Shown here: one piece after another, positions 36,140-44,187 of the stretch
Position numbering within the stretch: the first letter of the stretch is position 1
How the letters are laid out: every line of letters starts with the position of its first letter
Assembly: GCA_022788105.1 (NCBI GenBank)
Contig: JALEVZ010000048.1
Span: forward strand, 1-45,755
Origin: Prevotella sp.
Lineage (GTDB): Bacteria; Bacteroidota; Bacteroidia; Bacteroidales; Bacteroidaceae
Length of the DNA: 45,755 nucleotides
Reading direction: 5' to 3'
Notes under the pieces: generated by a model
The model's input: the letters and a program-made list of their open reading frames with translations, nothing else
The model's database searches: none
Told to the model about the DNA's origin: nothing
Translations under genes and position numbers: made by a program

Positions 36140-38026
36140 ATGATTGATCTTTTCAACTACCGACGCCGCGAAGCATCCCTCGTGCATGTGGGAGCGATAG
36201 ACATGGGCGGCGACAACCCCATACGTGTGCAGTCCATGACGACCACCAACACCAACGACACCGAGGCGTGCATAGCACAGGCTAAGCGCATAATCAGTGC
36301 CGGAGGCGAGCTTGTGCGCCTCACCACACAGGGCACACGCGAGGCCGAAAACCTCAAAAACATCAGTGCCGGACTGCGCGCCGACGCCATCACCACACCC
36401 CTCGTGGCAGACGTACACTTCAACCCGCGCGTCGCAGACGTGGCAGCACTCTACGCCGAGAAGGTGCGCGTCAACCCCGGCAACTACGTCGACCCCGCCC
36501 GCACATTCCGACACATCGACTACACCGACGCCGAATATGCCGACGAGTTGAAAAAGATAGAAGAGCGCTTCGTGCCCTTCCTCAACATCTGCCGCGAGCA
36601 CCACACCGCCGTGCGCATCGGCGTAAACCACGGCTCACTCTCCGACCGCATCATGTCACGCTACGGCGACACACCCGAAGGCATCGTAGAGAGCTGCATG
36701 GAGTTTCTGCGCATCTGCAAGCGTGAGCAGTTCACCGACGTGGTCATATCCATCAAGGCGAGCAACACCGTCGTGATGGTGCGCTCCGTGCGACTACTCA
36801 TCAGCGAGATGGAGAAAGAAGACATGCACTACCCTCTCCACCTCGGCGTGACAGAAGCCGGCGAAGGCGAAGACGGCCGCATAAAAAGCGCGGTGGGCAT
36901 TGGCGCACTGCTCGCCGACGGCATCGGCGACACCATACGCGTGAGCCTCAGCGAAGAGCCGGAGGAAGAGATTCCCGTAGCGCGACACCTCGTCGACTAC
37001 ATCGGCAGACGCGCTGCACACATGTACATACCTGCCACCGCCAATCCCAAGTTCGACTGGCTACGACCCACACGACGCGAGACACGAGCCGTGGAGACAC
37101 ACGACGCCAACGGAGACACCATAGCCATCGGCGGCAGCAACGTGCCAGTAGTCATCACCACCGCCACCACACACGACGGCAAGCTGCGCACCGACGCCGA
37201 CACCTACCGCGACGACCAGCGACCCGACTTCATCTACTGCGGCAGCAAGCTACCCGCCACACTCGACCCCACACAGCGCTACCTCGTCGACTTCAACGCC
37301 TGGGACGGCACACCTGCCACCTACCCCGTGTTCCCATACAACGCCATGCCGTTCCTCGCAGCATGCAAGGCAGAAGCCAAATTCCTCGTGCTGCCATACG
37401 GCACACCAGCAGACGAATACGCCGCCTGCCTACGACGCCACCCCGAAGTGGTGGTAGTGAGCATGAGCACACACCAAAACCGCCTCGGCGAGCAGCGAGC
37501 ACTGCTACACGAGATGATGAACGCCGGACTATACAACCCCGTAGTGTTTGCACAGATGTACCGCCACACCACACGCCACAAGGGCGACTTCATGCTCGAA
37601 GCGGCTGCCGACATGGGCGCACTCATGATCGACGGACTGACCGACGGACTGTGGCTCATGAACGACGGCGACATAACATGCGCAGACGTGGCATCCACCG
37701 CCTACGCCATACTGCAAGCGGCACGACTGCGCACATCAAAGACAGAATACATCTCATGCCCCGGCTGCGGACGCACACTCTACGACCTGCGCGCCACCAT
37801 AGCACGCATAAAGGCTGCCACCGCACACATGAAGGGTCTGAAGATAGGCATCATGGGGTGCATCGTCAACGGACCTGGCGAGATGGCAGACGCCGACTAC
37901 GGCTACGTGGGTGCCGGCAAAGGCAAGATTTCGCTGTACAAACAGAAGACCTGCATCGCCAAAAACATACCCGAAGACGAAGCCGTGGAGCGACTGCTGA
38001 AGTTTATTGAGGAAGATCGGAAATGA
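36140..38026 (+). CDS. ispG: 4-hydroxy-3-methylbut-2-en-1-yl diphosphate synthase, long (insert-containing) form
   Basis: 628 aa; GGDNPIRVQSMTTTNT, CPGCGRTLYDL, GIMGCIVNGPGEMADADYGYVG. Confidence 0.96.
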   Translation: MIDLFNYRRREASLVHVGAIDMGGDNPIRVQSMTTTNTNDTEACIAQAKRIISAGGELVRLTTQGTREAENLKNISAGLRADAITTPLVADVHFNPRVADVAALYAEKVRVNPGNYVDPARTFRHIDYTDAEYADELKKIEERFVPFLNICREHHTAVRIGVNHGSLSDRIMSRYGDTPEGIVESCMEFLRICKREQFTDVVISIKASNTVVMVRSVRLLISEMEKEDMHYPLHLGVTEAGEGEDGRIKSAVGIGALLADGIGDTIRVSLSEEPEEEIPVARHLVDYIGRRAAHMYIPATANPKFDWLRPTRRETRAVETHDANGDTIAIGGSNVPVVITTATTHDGKLRTDADTYRDDQRPDFIYCGSKLPATLDPTQRYLVDFNAWDGTPATYPVFPYNAMPFLAACKAEAKFLVLPYGTPADEYAACLRRHPEVVVVSMSTHQNRLGEQRALLHEMMNAGLYNPVVFAQMYRHTTRHKGDFMLEAAADMGALMIDGLTDGLWLMNDGDITCADVASTAYAILQAARLRTSKTEYISCPGCGRTLYDLRATIARIKAATAHMKGLKIGIMGCIVNGPGEMADADYGYVGAGKGKISLYKQKTCIAKNIPEDEAVERLLKFIEEDRK

Positions 38027-38153
38027 ATTGAGTAGACAAGTAAACAAGTAGACGAGTAGACAAGCTATTAGCTTTGATATTCAAACCCTTAAAAGTTACA
38101 AACAAACTGAGGTAACAACTCGTCTACTTGTCAACTTGTCAACTCGTCAACTT
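38026..38153. repeat. Paired 8-bp-period inverted arrays flanking an AT-rich core
   Basis: left agtagacaagtaaacaagtagacgagtagacaag, right tcgtctacttgtcaacttgtcaactcgtcaactt (identical to 36098-36131). Confidence 0.85.
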
Positions 38154-38160
38154 AAAAAAC

Positions 38161-38241
38161 ATGCACTACATTCTGCTCTCACTGCTACTCACCATAGCAG
38201 CACTAACCCCTGCCCGCGCCACTGACTGCTATGACAAATGA
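38161..38241 (+). other. 26-aa signal-peptide-like mini-ORF (remnant or small peptide)
   Basis: MHYILLSLLLTIAALTPARATDCYDK*. Confidence 0.35.
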
Positions 38242-38293
38242 CAAAAACAAGGCTGCCCGCTTTTAGCAAATTATGCTTTCAGCGGACAGCCTT
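38241..38293 (-). terminator. Rho-independent terminator of the HU-like/small-ORF operon
   Basis: aaggctgtccgct/agcgggcagcctt stem followed by TTGTTTTTGT on -. Confidence 0.8.
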
Positions 38294-38299
38294 TCTTCA

Positions 38300-38401
38300 T
38301 CACAGACACAGCGAACAACTCACTGCCGCCACGATAGACACGACGGTTGCGAGCACACGCAACATCAACAACAGCTTATCTTTAGTTTGCCACTTCATCA
38401 T
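38300..38401 (-). CDS. 33-aa hydrophobic small protein (small ORF 2)
   Basis: MMKWQTKDKLLLMLRVLATVVSIVAAVSCSLCL*; overlaps small ORF 1 by 20 nt; below the 60-aa ORF-track cutoff. Confidence 0.6.
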   Translation of the reverse strand: MMKWQTKDKLLLMLRVLATVVSIVAAVSCSLCL

Positions 38402-38492
38402 TGTCGCCCTTTGCGCCAAGCGCACCCAACAACGTGGTGGCCATGGCTATCAACACCTTTATAACTATTTTCCAAACTCTTATCTTTGACAT
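38382..38492 (-). CDS. 36-aa smalltalk-like small hydrophobic protein (small ORF 1)
   Basis: MSKIRVWKIVIKVLIAMATTLLGALGAKGDNDEVAN*; directly downstream of HU-like gene on same strand. Confidence 0.65.
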   Translation of the reverse strand: MSKIRVWKIVIKVLIAMATTLLGALGAKGDNDEVAN

Positions 38493-38506
38493 TGTTCTTT
38501 TTTTTT

Positions 38507-38683
38507 TAGTTAACAAGTAAACAAGTAGACGAGTAGACAAGGAGATTTGCCTCTCTAAGTGGACAAGTCACGAGGGACGAGTAAAAAAGGAGATTAGCTA
38601 TCTCGCCCCTCGTCCACTTAAAAGAAAAAAGCTAATCTCCTCGTCTACTCGTCTACTTGTTTACTCGTCTACTTGTCAACACT
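38507..38683. repeat. Large imperfect inverted repeat built from 8-bp-type units
   Basis: taaacaagtagacgagtagacaaggagatt against reverse complement of aatctcctcgtctactcgtctacttgttta: 29/30 match. Confidence 0.9.
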
Positions 38684-39148
38684 CTACTTACCTACGTTCT
38701 CGCCATTCTCGACGTTGTCGCCAGCAGGCTTCTTCTCCACGTTGTAGGTGCTGGCCTCGCACACCCTCACGTTCTTGAGGAACATGCGCTCGTAGGTCTT
38801 CTTGCCTGCGCTGCGGGTAGCCTCGGGCTGGAACAGCACATGCATGCTCTTCACGTTGGCGGGACCAAACTCCTTTGCGGTAGCTGCCGGACGAGTGGTG
38901 AGACCAATCTTGAACGAGCCGAAGCCGTCGAGCTTCACCTTCATAGAGTTGCCGAGCTGATAGTTCATCACCTCCACAAGCTCGGTGAGCACCGCCATGA
39001 TGTCCGAACGCTTCACGGTGCTGTTCGCCTGCATGATGTCGGCGAGCTGCGACGTGTTGATAGTACCGTTGTAACTTGCACGTGCATACCAAAGACCCTT
39101 CTGTTCACAGTCGCGATTGCACTGGTAAAGCTTGTAATTTACTGCCAT
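38684..39148 (-). CDS. HU-family (HU-HIG-like) DNA-binding protein
   Basis: 154 aa; VKRSDIMAVLTELVEVMNYQLGNSMKVKLDGFGSFKIGL. Confidence 0.9.
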   Translation of the reverse strand: MAVNYKLYQCNRDCEQKGLWYARASYNGTINTSQLADIMQANSTVKRSDIMAVLTELVEVMNYQLGNSMKVKLDGFGSFKIGLTTRPAATAKEFGPANVKSMHVLFQPEATRSAGKKTYERMFLKNVRVCEASTYNVEKKPAGDNVENGENVGK

Positions 39149-39254
39149 AATTTTTTTCCTTTCTTTTTTTAAAAATATAATGTTAATAACTCTCTTGCAG
39201 CAGAGAGGCAGACATCATTGCTTTCAGCGAAGCCTTACTCCCTAACTGCGATTG

Positions 39255-39262
39255 CAAAATTA
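39255..39262 (-). promoter_or_regulatory. -7 box (TAATTTTG) for the HU-like operon
   Basis: caaaatta on + strand, about 110 bp upstream of HU-like start. Confidence 0.5.
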
Positions 39263-39659
39263 CAACATTGCGCGACCCATGTCAAGACCCCACCACTACC
39301 AAACACTATCACTATACCCCAAATTCGTCGCCAACCGATGACAATGAGCAGCAATCCCCCCTTCAAAGGCAATATTCTTGTCAATTTTGCGTCTTTTGCA
39401 AATGCGGTCCCAAGCCCGCAGGAGCTTATGACCTTAACGAGGGGGAAAACTTGCCGGGGTGGTTTGCGCAAAGAGAAAAGATCAAGACGGTGGTCTTCGA
39501 TGCTTCGTTTGCCAATGCAAGACCAAAGAGCTGCTATGAGTGGTTCTGCTTGACGTGTAAAGAAAACTTACAGGCATTTTGGAACAAAGAAACATTGGGA
39601 TGAAAGCGAAAGGGTACATTGTGACTTTGCTTGGTAGTCACACTCCCATTGTCAAACGG

Positions 39660-39731
39660 CCCATTTCGCCGCCTCACTACGCCCCTTTCGCCGCCCCACT
39701 ACGCCCCTTTCGCCGCCTCACTACGCCCCAG
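39660..39731. repeat. Tandem ctcactacgcccctttcgccgcc units, related to 28028-28137
   Basis: three cactacgcccc copies spaced about 23 bp. Confidence 0.85.
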
Positions 39732-39838
39732 TGGCTCACCTTACAGAAAATCAATCGTTTTTCCACATGTTCCGCCCCTTCCTTCTCGTCCATTTCCTTA
39801 AAAAAAGGGAAAAATGCACCTATCTCATTTTTTTACAG

Positions 39839-39846
39839 TAACTTTG
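39839..39846 (+). promoter_or_regulatory. -7 box (TAACTTTG) for ychF
   Basis: TAnnTTTG match about 80 bp upstream of ATG 39928. Confidence 0.55.
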
Positions 39847-39927
39847 CAGGACAATAGCTCCACACGCGTCGCACCTCTTGCGAGCCACGTGGAAAAAAAT
39901 TGCGAAACATCAGAAAAAAATAAAGAC

Positions 39928-41034
39928 ATGTCATTAAAATGTGGTATCGTAGGTCTTCCTAACGTCGGAAAATCTACGCTCTTCAACTGTCTGTCGAGCG
40001 CAAAGGCGCAGGCAGCAAACTTCCCGTTCTGCACCATAGAACCCAACGTGGGCGTCATCACCGTGCCCGACGAGCGACTGACCAAGCTCGCAGAGATAGT
40101 ACACCCCGGACGCATCGTGCCCGCCACCTGCGAGATAGTAGACATCGCAGGACTCGTAAAGGGCGCCTCAAAGGGTGAGGGCCTGGGCAACAAGTTCCTC
40201 GGCAACATACGCGAGACCGACGCCATCATACACGTGCTGCGCTGCTTCGACGACGACAACATCGTGCGCGAGGGCGGTGCCAGCGTCAACCCGCTGGAAG
40301 ACAAAGAAATCATAGACACCGAGCTGCAGCTCAAAGACCTCGAGACCATCGAAGGACAGCTACAGAAGCAGTCGAAGATTGCTGCCATCGGCAACAACAA
40401 AGACGCCAAAGTGGCGGTGGCAGTGCTCGAGGCATACAAGGCAGCGCTGGACAAGGGACTGAACGCCCGCACCGTGGAGTTTGAGTCGAAAGAGGAGCAG
40501 CGCTACGCCCACGACCTGTTCCTGCTCACCGCCAAGCCCGTGCTCTACGTCTGCAACGTGGACGAGGCGTCGGCAAAGGCAGGCAACAAATACTCGGAAA
40601 TGGTGCAGCAGGTGGCAGACAGCGAAGGCGCCGAGATGCTCGTCATCGCCGCTAAGACCGAGGAAGACATAGCGTCGCTCGAGACATACGACGACAAGAA
40701 GATGTTCCTCGACGAGCTGGGACTGGAGGAGAGCGGCGTAAACCGACTCATAAAGAAAGCATACTCGCTGCTCAACCTCGAGACTTTCATCACCGCCGGA
40801 GAGATGGAGGTGAAGGCATGGACCTATCACAAGGGATGGAAGGCGCCGCAGTGTGCCGGCGTCATACACACCGACTTTGAGAAAGGATTTATCCGCGCCG
40901 AGGTGATAAAATATGACGACTACATCAAATATGGCTCCGAAGCCGCCGTGCGCGAGGCAGGAAAACTCGGCATCGAAGGCAAAGAGTATGTGGTGCAGGA
41001 CGGAGACATAATGCACTTTAGATTCAACGTTTAA
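39928..41034 (+). CDS. ychF: redox-regulated ATPase/GTPase YchF
   Basis: start trimmed to MSLKCGIVGLPNVGKST; ANFPFCTIEPNVG, DIAGLVKGASKGEGLGN, TGS-like C-terminus. Confidence 0.97.
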   Translation: MSLKCGIVGLPNVGKSTLFNCLSSAKAQAANFPFCTIEPNVGVITVPDERLTKLAEIVHPGRIVPATCEIVDIAGLVKGASKGEGLGNKFLGNIRETDAIIHVLRCFDDDNIVREGGASVNPLEDKEIIDTELQLKDLETIEGQLQKQSKIAAIGNNKDAKVAVAVLEAYKAALDKGLNARTVEFESKEEQRYAHDLFLLTAKPVLYVCNVDEASAKAGNKYSEMVQQVADSEGAEMLVIAAKTEEDIASLETYDDKKMFLDELGLEESGVNRLIKKAYSLLNLETFITAGEMEVKAWTYHKGWKAPQCAGVIHTDFEKGFIRAEVIKYDDYIKYGSEAAVREAGKLGIEGKEYVVQDGDIMHFRFNV

Positions 41035-41108
41035 AGGGACGTTTAAAGGTAAAAAAGTAAAAAGGTAAAAAGGTAAAACGACTTTTCACTCTTCACTTTT
41101 CACTTTAT

Positions 41109-41960
41109 ATGATGAACTTCATTACATGGGACCCGTCCGACACGGCGTTGCGCCTCGGACACTTCGCGTTGCACTGGTATTCGCTGTGCTGGCTCATAGG
41201 ACTGGTGCTGGCATATCTTATCGTACACAAGCTGTTCCGCGAACAGAAAATAAAGGAAGAACTCTTTGAGCCGCTGTTCATATACTGCTTCGTCGGCATA
41301 CTCGTCGGAGCACGACTCGGCCACTGCCTGTTCTACCAGCCCGACGTGTTCCTCACGTCGTGGAAACACTTCATAGAGATATTCATACCCATCGAAATCT
41401 TCGACGACGGAGGATGGAAATTCACGGGCTACCGCGGACTGGCGTCGCACGGCGGCACGCTCGGACTGATGCTCGCGCTGTGGCTATACTACCGCCGCAC
41501 ACGTGTGCCACTGTGGCAGGTGCTCGACAACATCGCCATCGCCACACCCGTCACCGCCACGTTCATACGCCTGGGCAACCTCATGAACTCGGAGATTGTG
41601 GGCAAGGTGACAGACCTGCCGTGGGGATTCTACTTCGTGCAGGCAGGACCGGTCATCGGCGCCGAGCCACGCCACCCCGGACAGCTCTACGAGGCAATGG
41701 CATACTTCGTGTTCTTCTTCATAGGATGGTATCTGTACCGCCGCCACGCCGAACGCGTTGGCACCGGCTACTTCTTCGGACTGTGCCTCACACTAATCTT
41801 CACCTTCCGATTCTTCATAGAGTTTACGAAAGACGTGCAGGTGGGATTTGAACAACACATGCTTTTCAACATGGGACAACTCCTCTCACTGCCATTCATA
41901 GCACTGGGAGCGTGGTGCATGGTTAAAGGGGCTTTTAAAGGTAAAAAGGTAAAAAAGTAA
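41109..41960 (+). CDS. lgt: prolipoprotein diacylglyceryl transferase
   Basis: 283 aa; GARLGHCLFYQP, GLASHGGTLG, RLGNLMNSEIVGKVTDLPWG, HPGQLYEAM. Confidence 0.95.
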   Translation: MMNFITWDPSDTALRLGHFALHWYSLCWLIGLVLAYLIVHKLFREQKIKEELFEPLFIYCFVGILVGARLGHCLFYQPDVFLTSWKHFIEIFIPIEIFDDGGWKFTGYRGLASHGGTLGLMLALWLYYRRTRVPLWQVLDNIAIATPVTATFIRLGNLMNSEIVGKVTDLPWGFYFVQAGPVIGAEPRHPGQLYEAMAYFVFFFIGWYLYRRHAERVGTGYFFGLCLTLIFTFRFFIEFTKDVQVGFEQHMLFNMGQLLSLPFIALGAWCMVKGAFKGKKVKK

Positions 41961-41971
41961 AAAGGTAAAAA

Positions 41972-42091
41972 AGCCCCTCTCCAGCTATCCACGTTAAAAG
42001 GGAACATGAATAGCCCCTCTCCAGATATCCACGCTAAAAGGAAACATGAACAGCCCCTCTCCAGATATCCACGCTAAAAGGAAACATGAAC
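41972..42091. repeat. 40-bp tandem repeat, 3 units plus partial
   Basis: agcccctctccagatatccacgctaaaaggaaacatgaac at 41972, 42012, 42052. Confidence 0.95.
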
Positions 42092-42144
42092 AGCCCCTCT
42101 CCATCTCTCCCCGCCGGGGAGAGGGCCGTTAATGGAGAAGGGCT

Positions 42145-42285
42145 GCACTCTTCACTTTTCACTTTTCACTCTTCACTTTTCACTCTTCCCTCTTCACTCT
42201 TCCCTCTTCACTTTTCCCTCTTCACTTTTCCCTCTTCACTTTTCCCTCTTCACTTTTCACTCTTCCCTTTTCACTCTTCCCTTAT
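42145..42285. repeat. Pyrimidine-rich low-complexity repeats (cttcacttttccctcttc)
   Basis: direct reading; repetitive SLFTFHSSLF translation in overlapping frames. Confidence 0.9.
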
Positions 42286-42349
42286 TTTGGCGTCCGCCTT
42301 TTTTACCTTTTTACCTTTTTACCTTTAAAAGTCCCTTTTTACCTTTAAA

Positions 42350-42628
42350 ATGCAGTGTATAGACTGCGTGTTTTTAATGAATTACTACAACAAAAACGTT
42401 GAGGTAGACTTCTGTGTTCCTGACGACGGGCTGCTGGTTCAAGTGTCTTACCGGATGACCGATGACACGGCAAGAAACAGAGAAATAGTAGCCTTGCAGA
42501 AAACAGCAAAGTTTATAAAGGCAAAGAAATGTATGATTATAACCTACGACCAAGAAGAAACCATCCACACCCCTGACTTAGATGTCGATATAGAGGTGGT
42601 GCCAGCATATAAGTTTCTGCTGCGTTAA
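42350..42628 (+). pseudogene. C-terminal remnant of an AAA/DUF4143-type ATPase
   Basis: VEVDFCVPDDGLLVQVSYRMTDDTARNREIVAL ... IITYDQEETI ... IEVVPAYKFLL resembles the DUF4143 ATPase C-terminus; ATPase domain missing; upstream DNA is repeats. Confidence 0.7.
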
Positions 42629-42644
42629 GAGGGTGCTATCTTCA

Positions 42645-42776
42645 ATTTTGCCTATGCTTTAGGGAAGTTTTGTCTCCATTTTGCCTATTCTTTAGGGAAG
42701 TTTTTCCTCCATTTTGCCTATGCTTTAGGGAAGTTTTGCCTCTATTTTGCCTATACTTTAGGAAAAAAGCTGTATC
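42645..42776. repeat. 33-bp tandem repeat, 4 units, last one merging into the downstream promoter
   Basis: attttgcctatgctttagggaagttttgcctcc at 42645, 42678, 42711, 42744. Confidence 0.95.
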
Positions 42777-42806
42777 TTTGCAACACGAACCAACGACATA
42801 ACCGTT

Positions 42807-44156
42807 ATGATACACAGGCTATTAATCGACAATTTGACCGAGTGGAGCAAACGCGAGAACAGGAAGCCCCTTGTTTTACGCGGAGCACGACAGGTAGGGA
42901 AGACCACTCTCATTGACCAATTCAGCAAGCAATATGACAGCTACATTAAGCTCAACCTGGAGCAAGGTGACGATGCTAAAGCGTTTGGCATATCCGACAA
43001 TGTGAGTGAAATATTCCAATATATCTGTTTGCAGAAGAAGATAACAGTAGACAGGAACAAACGCACGTTGCTCTTCATCGATGAGATACAGAACGAGCCG
43101 AAGGCCGTCGGACTGCTACGCTATTTCTACGAGGAGATGCCGTGGCTACACATCGTGGCTGCCGGGTCACGGTTGCAAACGCTCATAAAGCAACGCATCT
43201 CGTTTCCTGTGGGGCGTGTGGAGTATATGTCGCTTCGTCCGTGCTCGTTCCTCGAGTTCTTGAACGCCACATCCAACGACGCCCTGGCAGAGATGGTGCG
43301 CCAACAGAACGTTTCGCCCGTCTACCACGACATGCTCATAAGTCTGTTCAACCGCTACACGCTCGTGGGCGGAATGCCGGAGGTGCTGATGGAATATGCC
43401 AAGAATGAGGACGTGACAAGACTTTCACATATTTATCGTTCGTTGCTTAACGGCTACAATGAAGATGTTGAAAAATATGCCAAGAACGCCAACCAGGTGA
43501 ACACCATACGCCATCTGCTCACACACGGATGGGCAGAAGCAGGACAAACAATAACGTTCAACCGCTTCGGGGGCAGCAACTACACAAGCAAGGAGGTGCA
43601 CAAAGCTCTTGAGGTTCTGCAAAATGCGTTCTTGCTCAACCTCGACTATCCCGTAACGGCAGTAAAGGTCCCTGCCATACCTGCCACAACGCGACAGCCC
43701 AAGCTGATATGGCTCGACTCGGGCATAATGAATTTCTCGGTTGGCATACAGACAGAATATCTACAGAACAGCTCTCTGCTCGATGTGTGGAAAGGCCATG
43801 CTGCCGAACAGATTGTGGCTCAAGAGCTGCGCATCGTCCTCGACCGCAACTACCGCAACGAGCAGTTTTTCTGGGTTAGAGACAAGAAAGGATCGACGGC
43901 TGAGGTCGATTTCGTGTGGCAGCACCATGCTACGATCATACCCATAGAAGTGAAGTCGGGAACCAATGCTCATCTTCGCTCGCTACATTCGTTTATGGAC
44001 ACCGCCGAATCTGCCGACATCGCCGTAAGGGTATGGCCAGGCAAATACAGCATAGACGACGTGACGACACCCAACGGCAAAACGTTCCGTCTGATAAACC
44101 TCCCGTTATATTATGTAGGTATGATTGACAAAATTTTGGACAAAGCGACCGGTTGA
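42807..44156 (+). CDS. AAA family ATPase with DUF4143 domain
   Basis: 449 aa; Walker A GARQVGKTTL, Walker B TLLFIDEIQ, C-terminal EVDFVWQHHATIIPIEVKSG. Confidence 0.93.
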   Translation: MIHRLLIDNLTEWSKRENRKPLVLRGARQVGKTTLIDQFSKQYDSYIKLNLEQGDDAKAFGISDNVSEIFQYICLQKKITVDRNKRTLLFIDEIQNEPKAVGLLRYFYEEMPWLHIVAAGSRLQTLIKQRISFPVGRVEYMSLRPCSFLEFLNATSNDALAEMVRQQNVSPVYHDMLISLFNRYTLVGGMPEVLMEYAKNEDVTRLSHIYRSLLNGYNEDVEKYAKNANQVNTIRHLLTHGWAEAGQTITFNRFGGSNYTSKEVHKALEVLQNAFLLNLDYPVTAVKVPAIPATTRQPKLIWLDSGIMNFSVGIQTEYLQNSSLLDVWKGHAAEQIVAQELRIVLDRNYRNEQFFWVRDKKGSTAEVDFVWQHHATIIPIEVKSGTNAHLRSLHSFMDTAESADIAVRVWPGKYSIDDVTTPNGKTFRLINLPLYYVGMIDKILDKATG

Positions 44157-44187
44157 AGGGAAAACAAAGCGACCGATTGAATGGAAA
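44140..44187. repeat. 24-bp tandem duplication spanning the ATPase stop codon
   Basis: acaaagcgaccggttgaagggaaa / acaaagcgaccgattgaatggaaa. Confidence 0.95.

Noticed and set aside
36098-38153. 8-bp arrays considered as CRISPR-like
   Set aside because: Period is 8 bp without spacers
42086-42362. SLFTFHSSLF-repeat ORFs
   Set aside because: Pyrimidine-rich low-complexity DNA open in overlapping frames; no coding evidence
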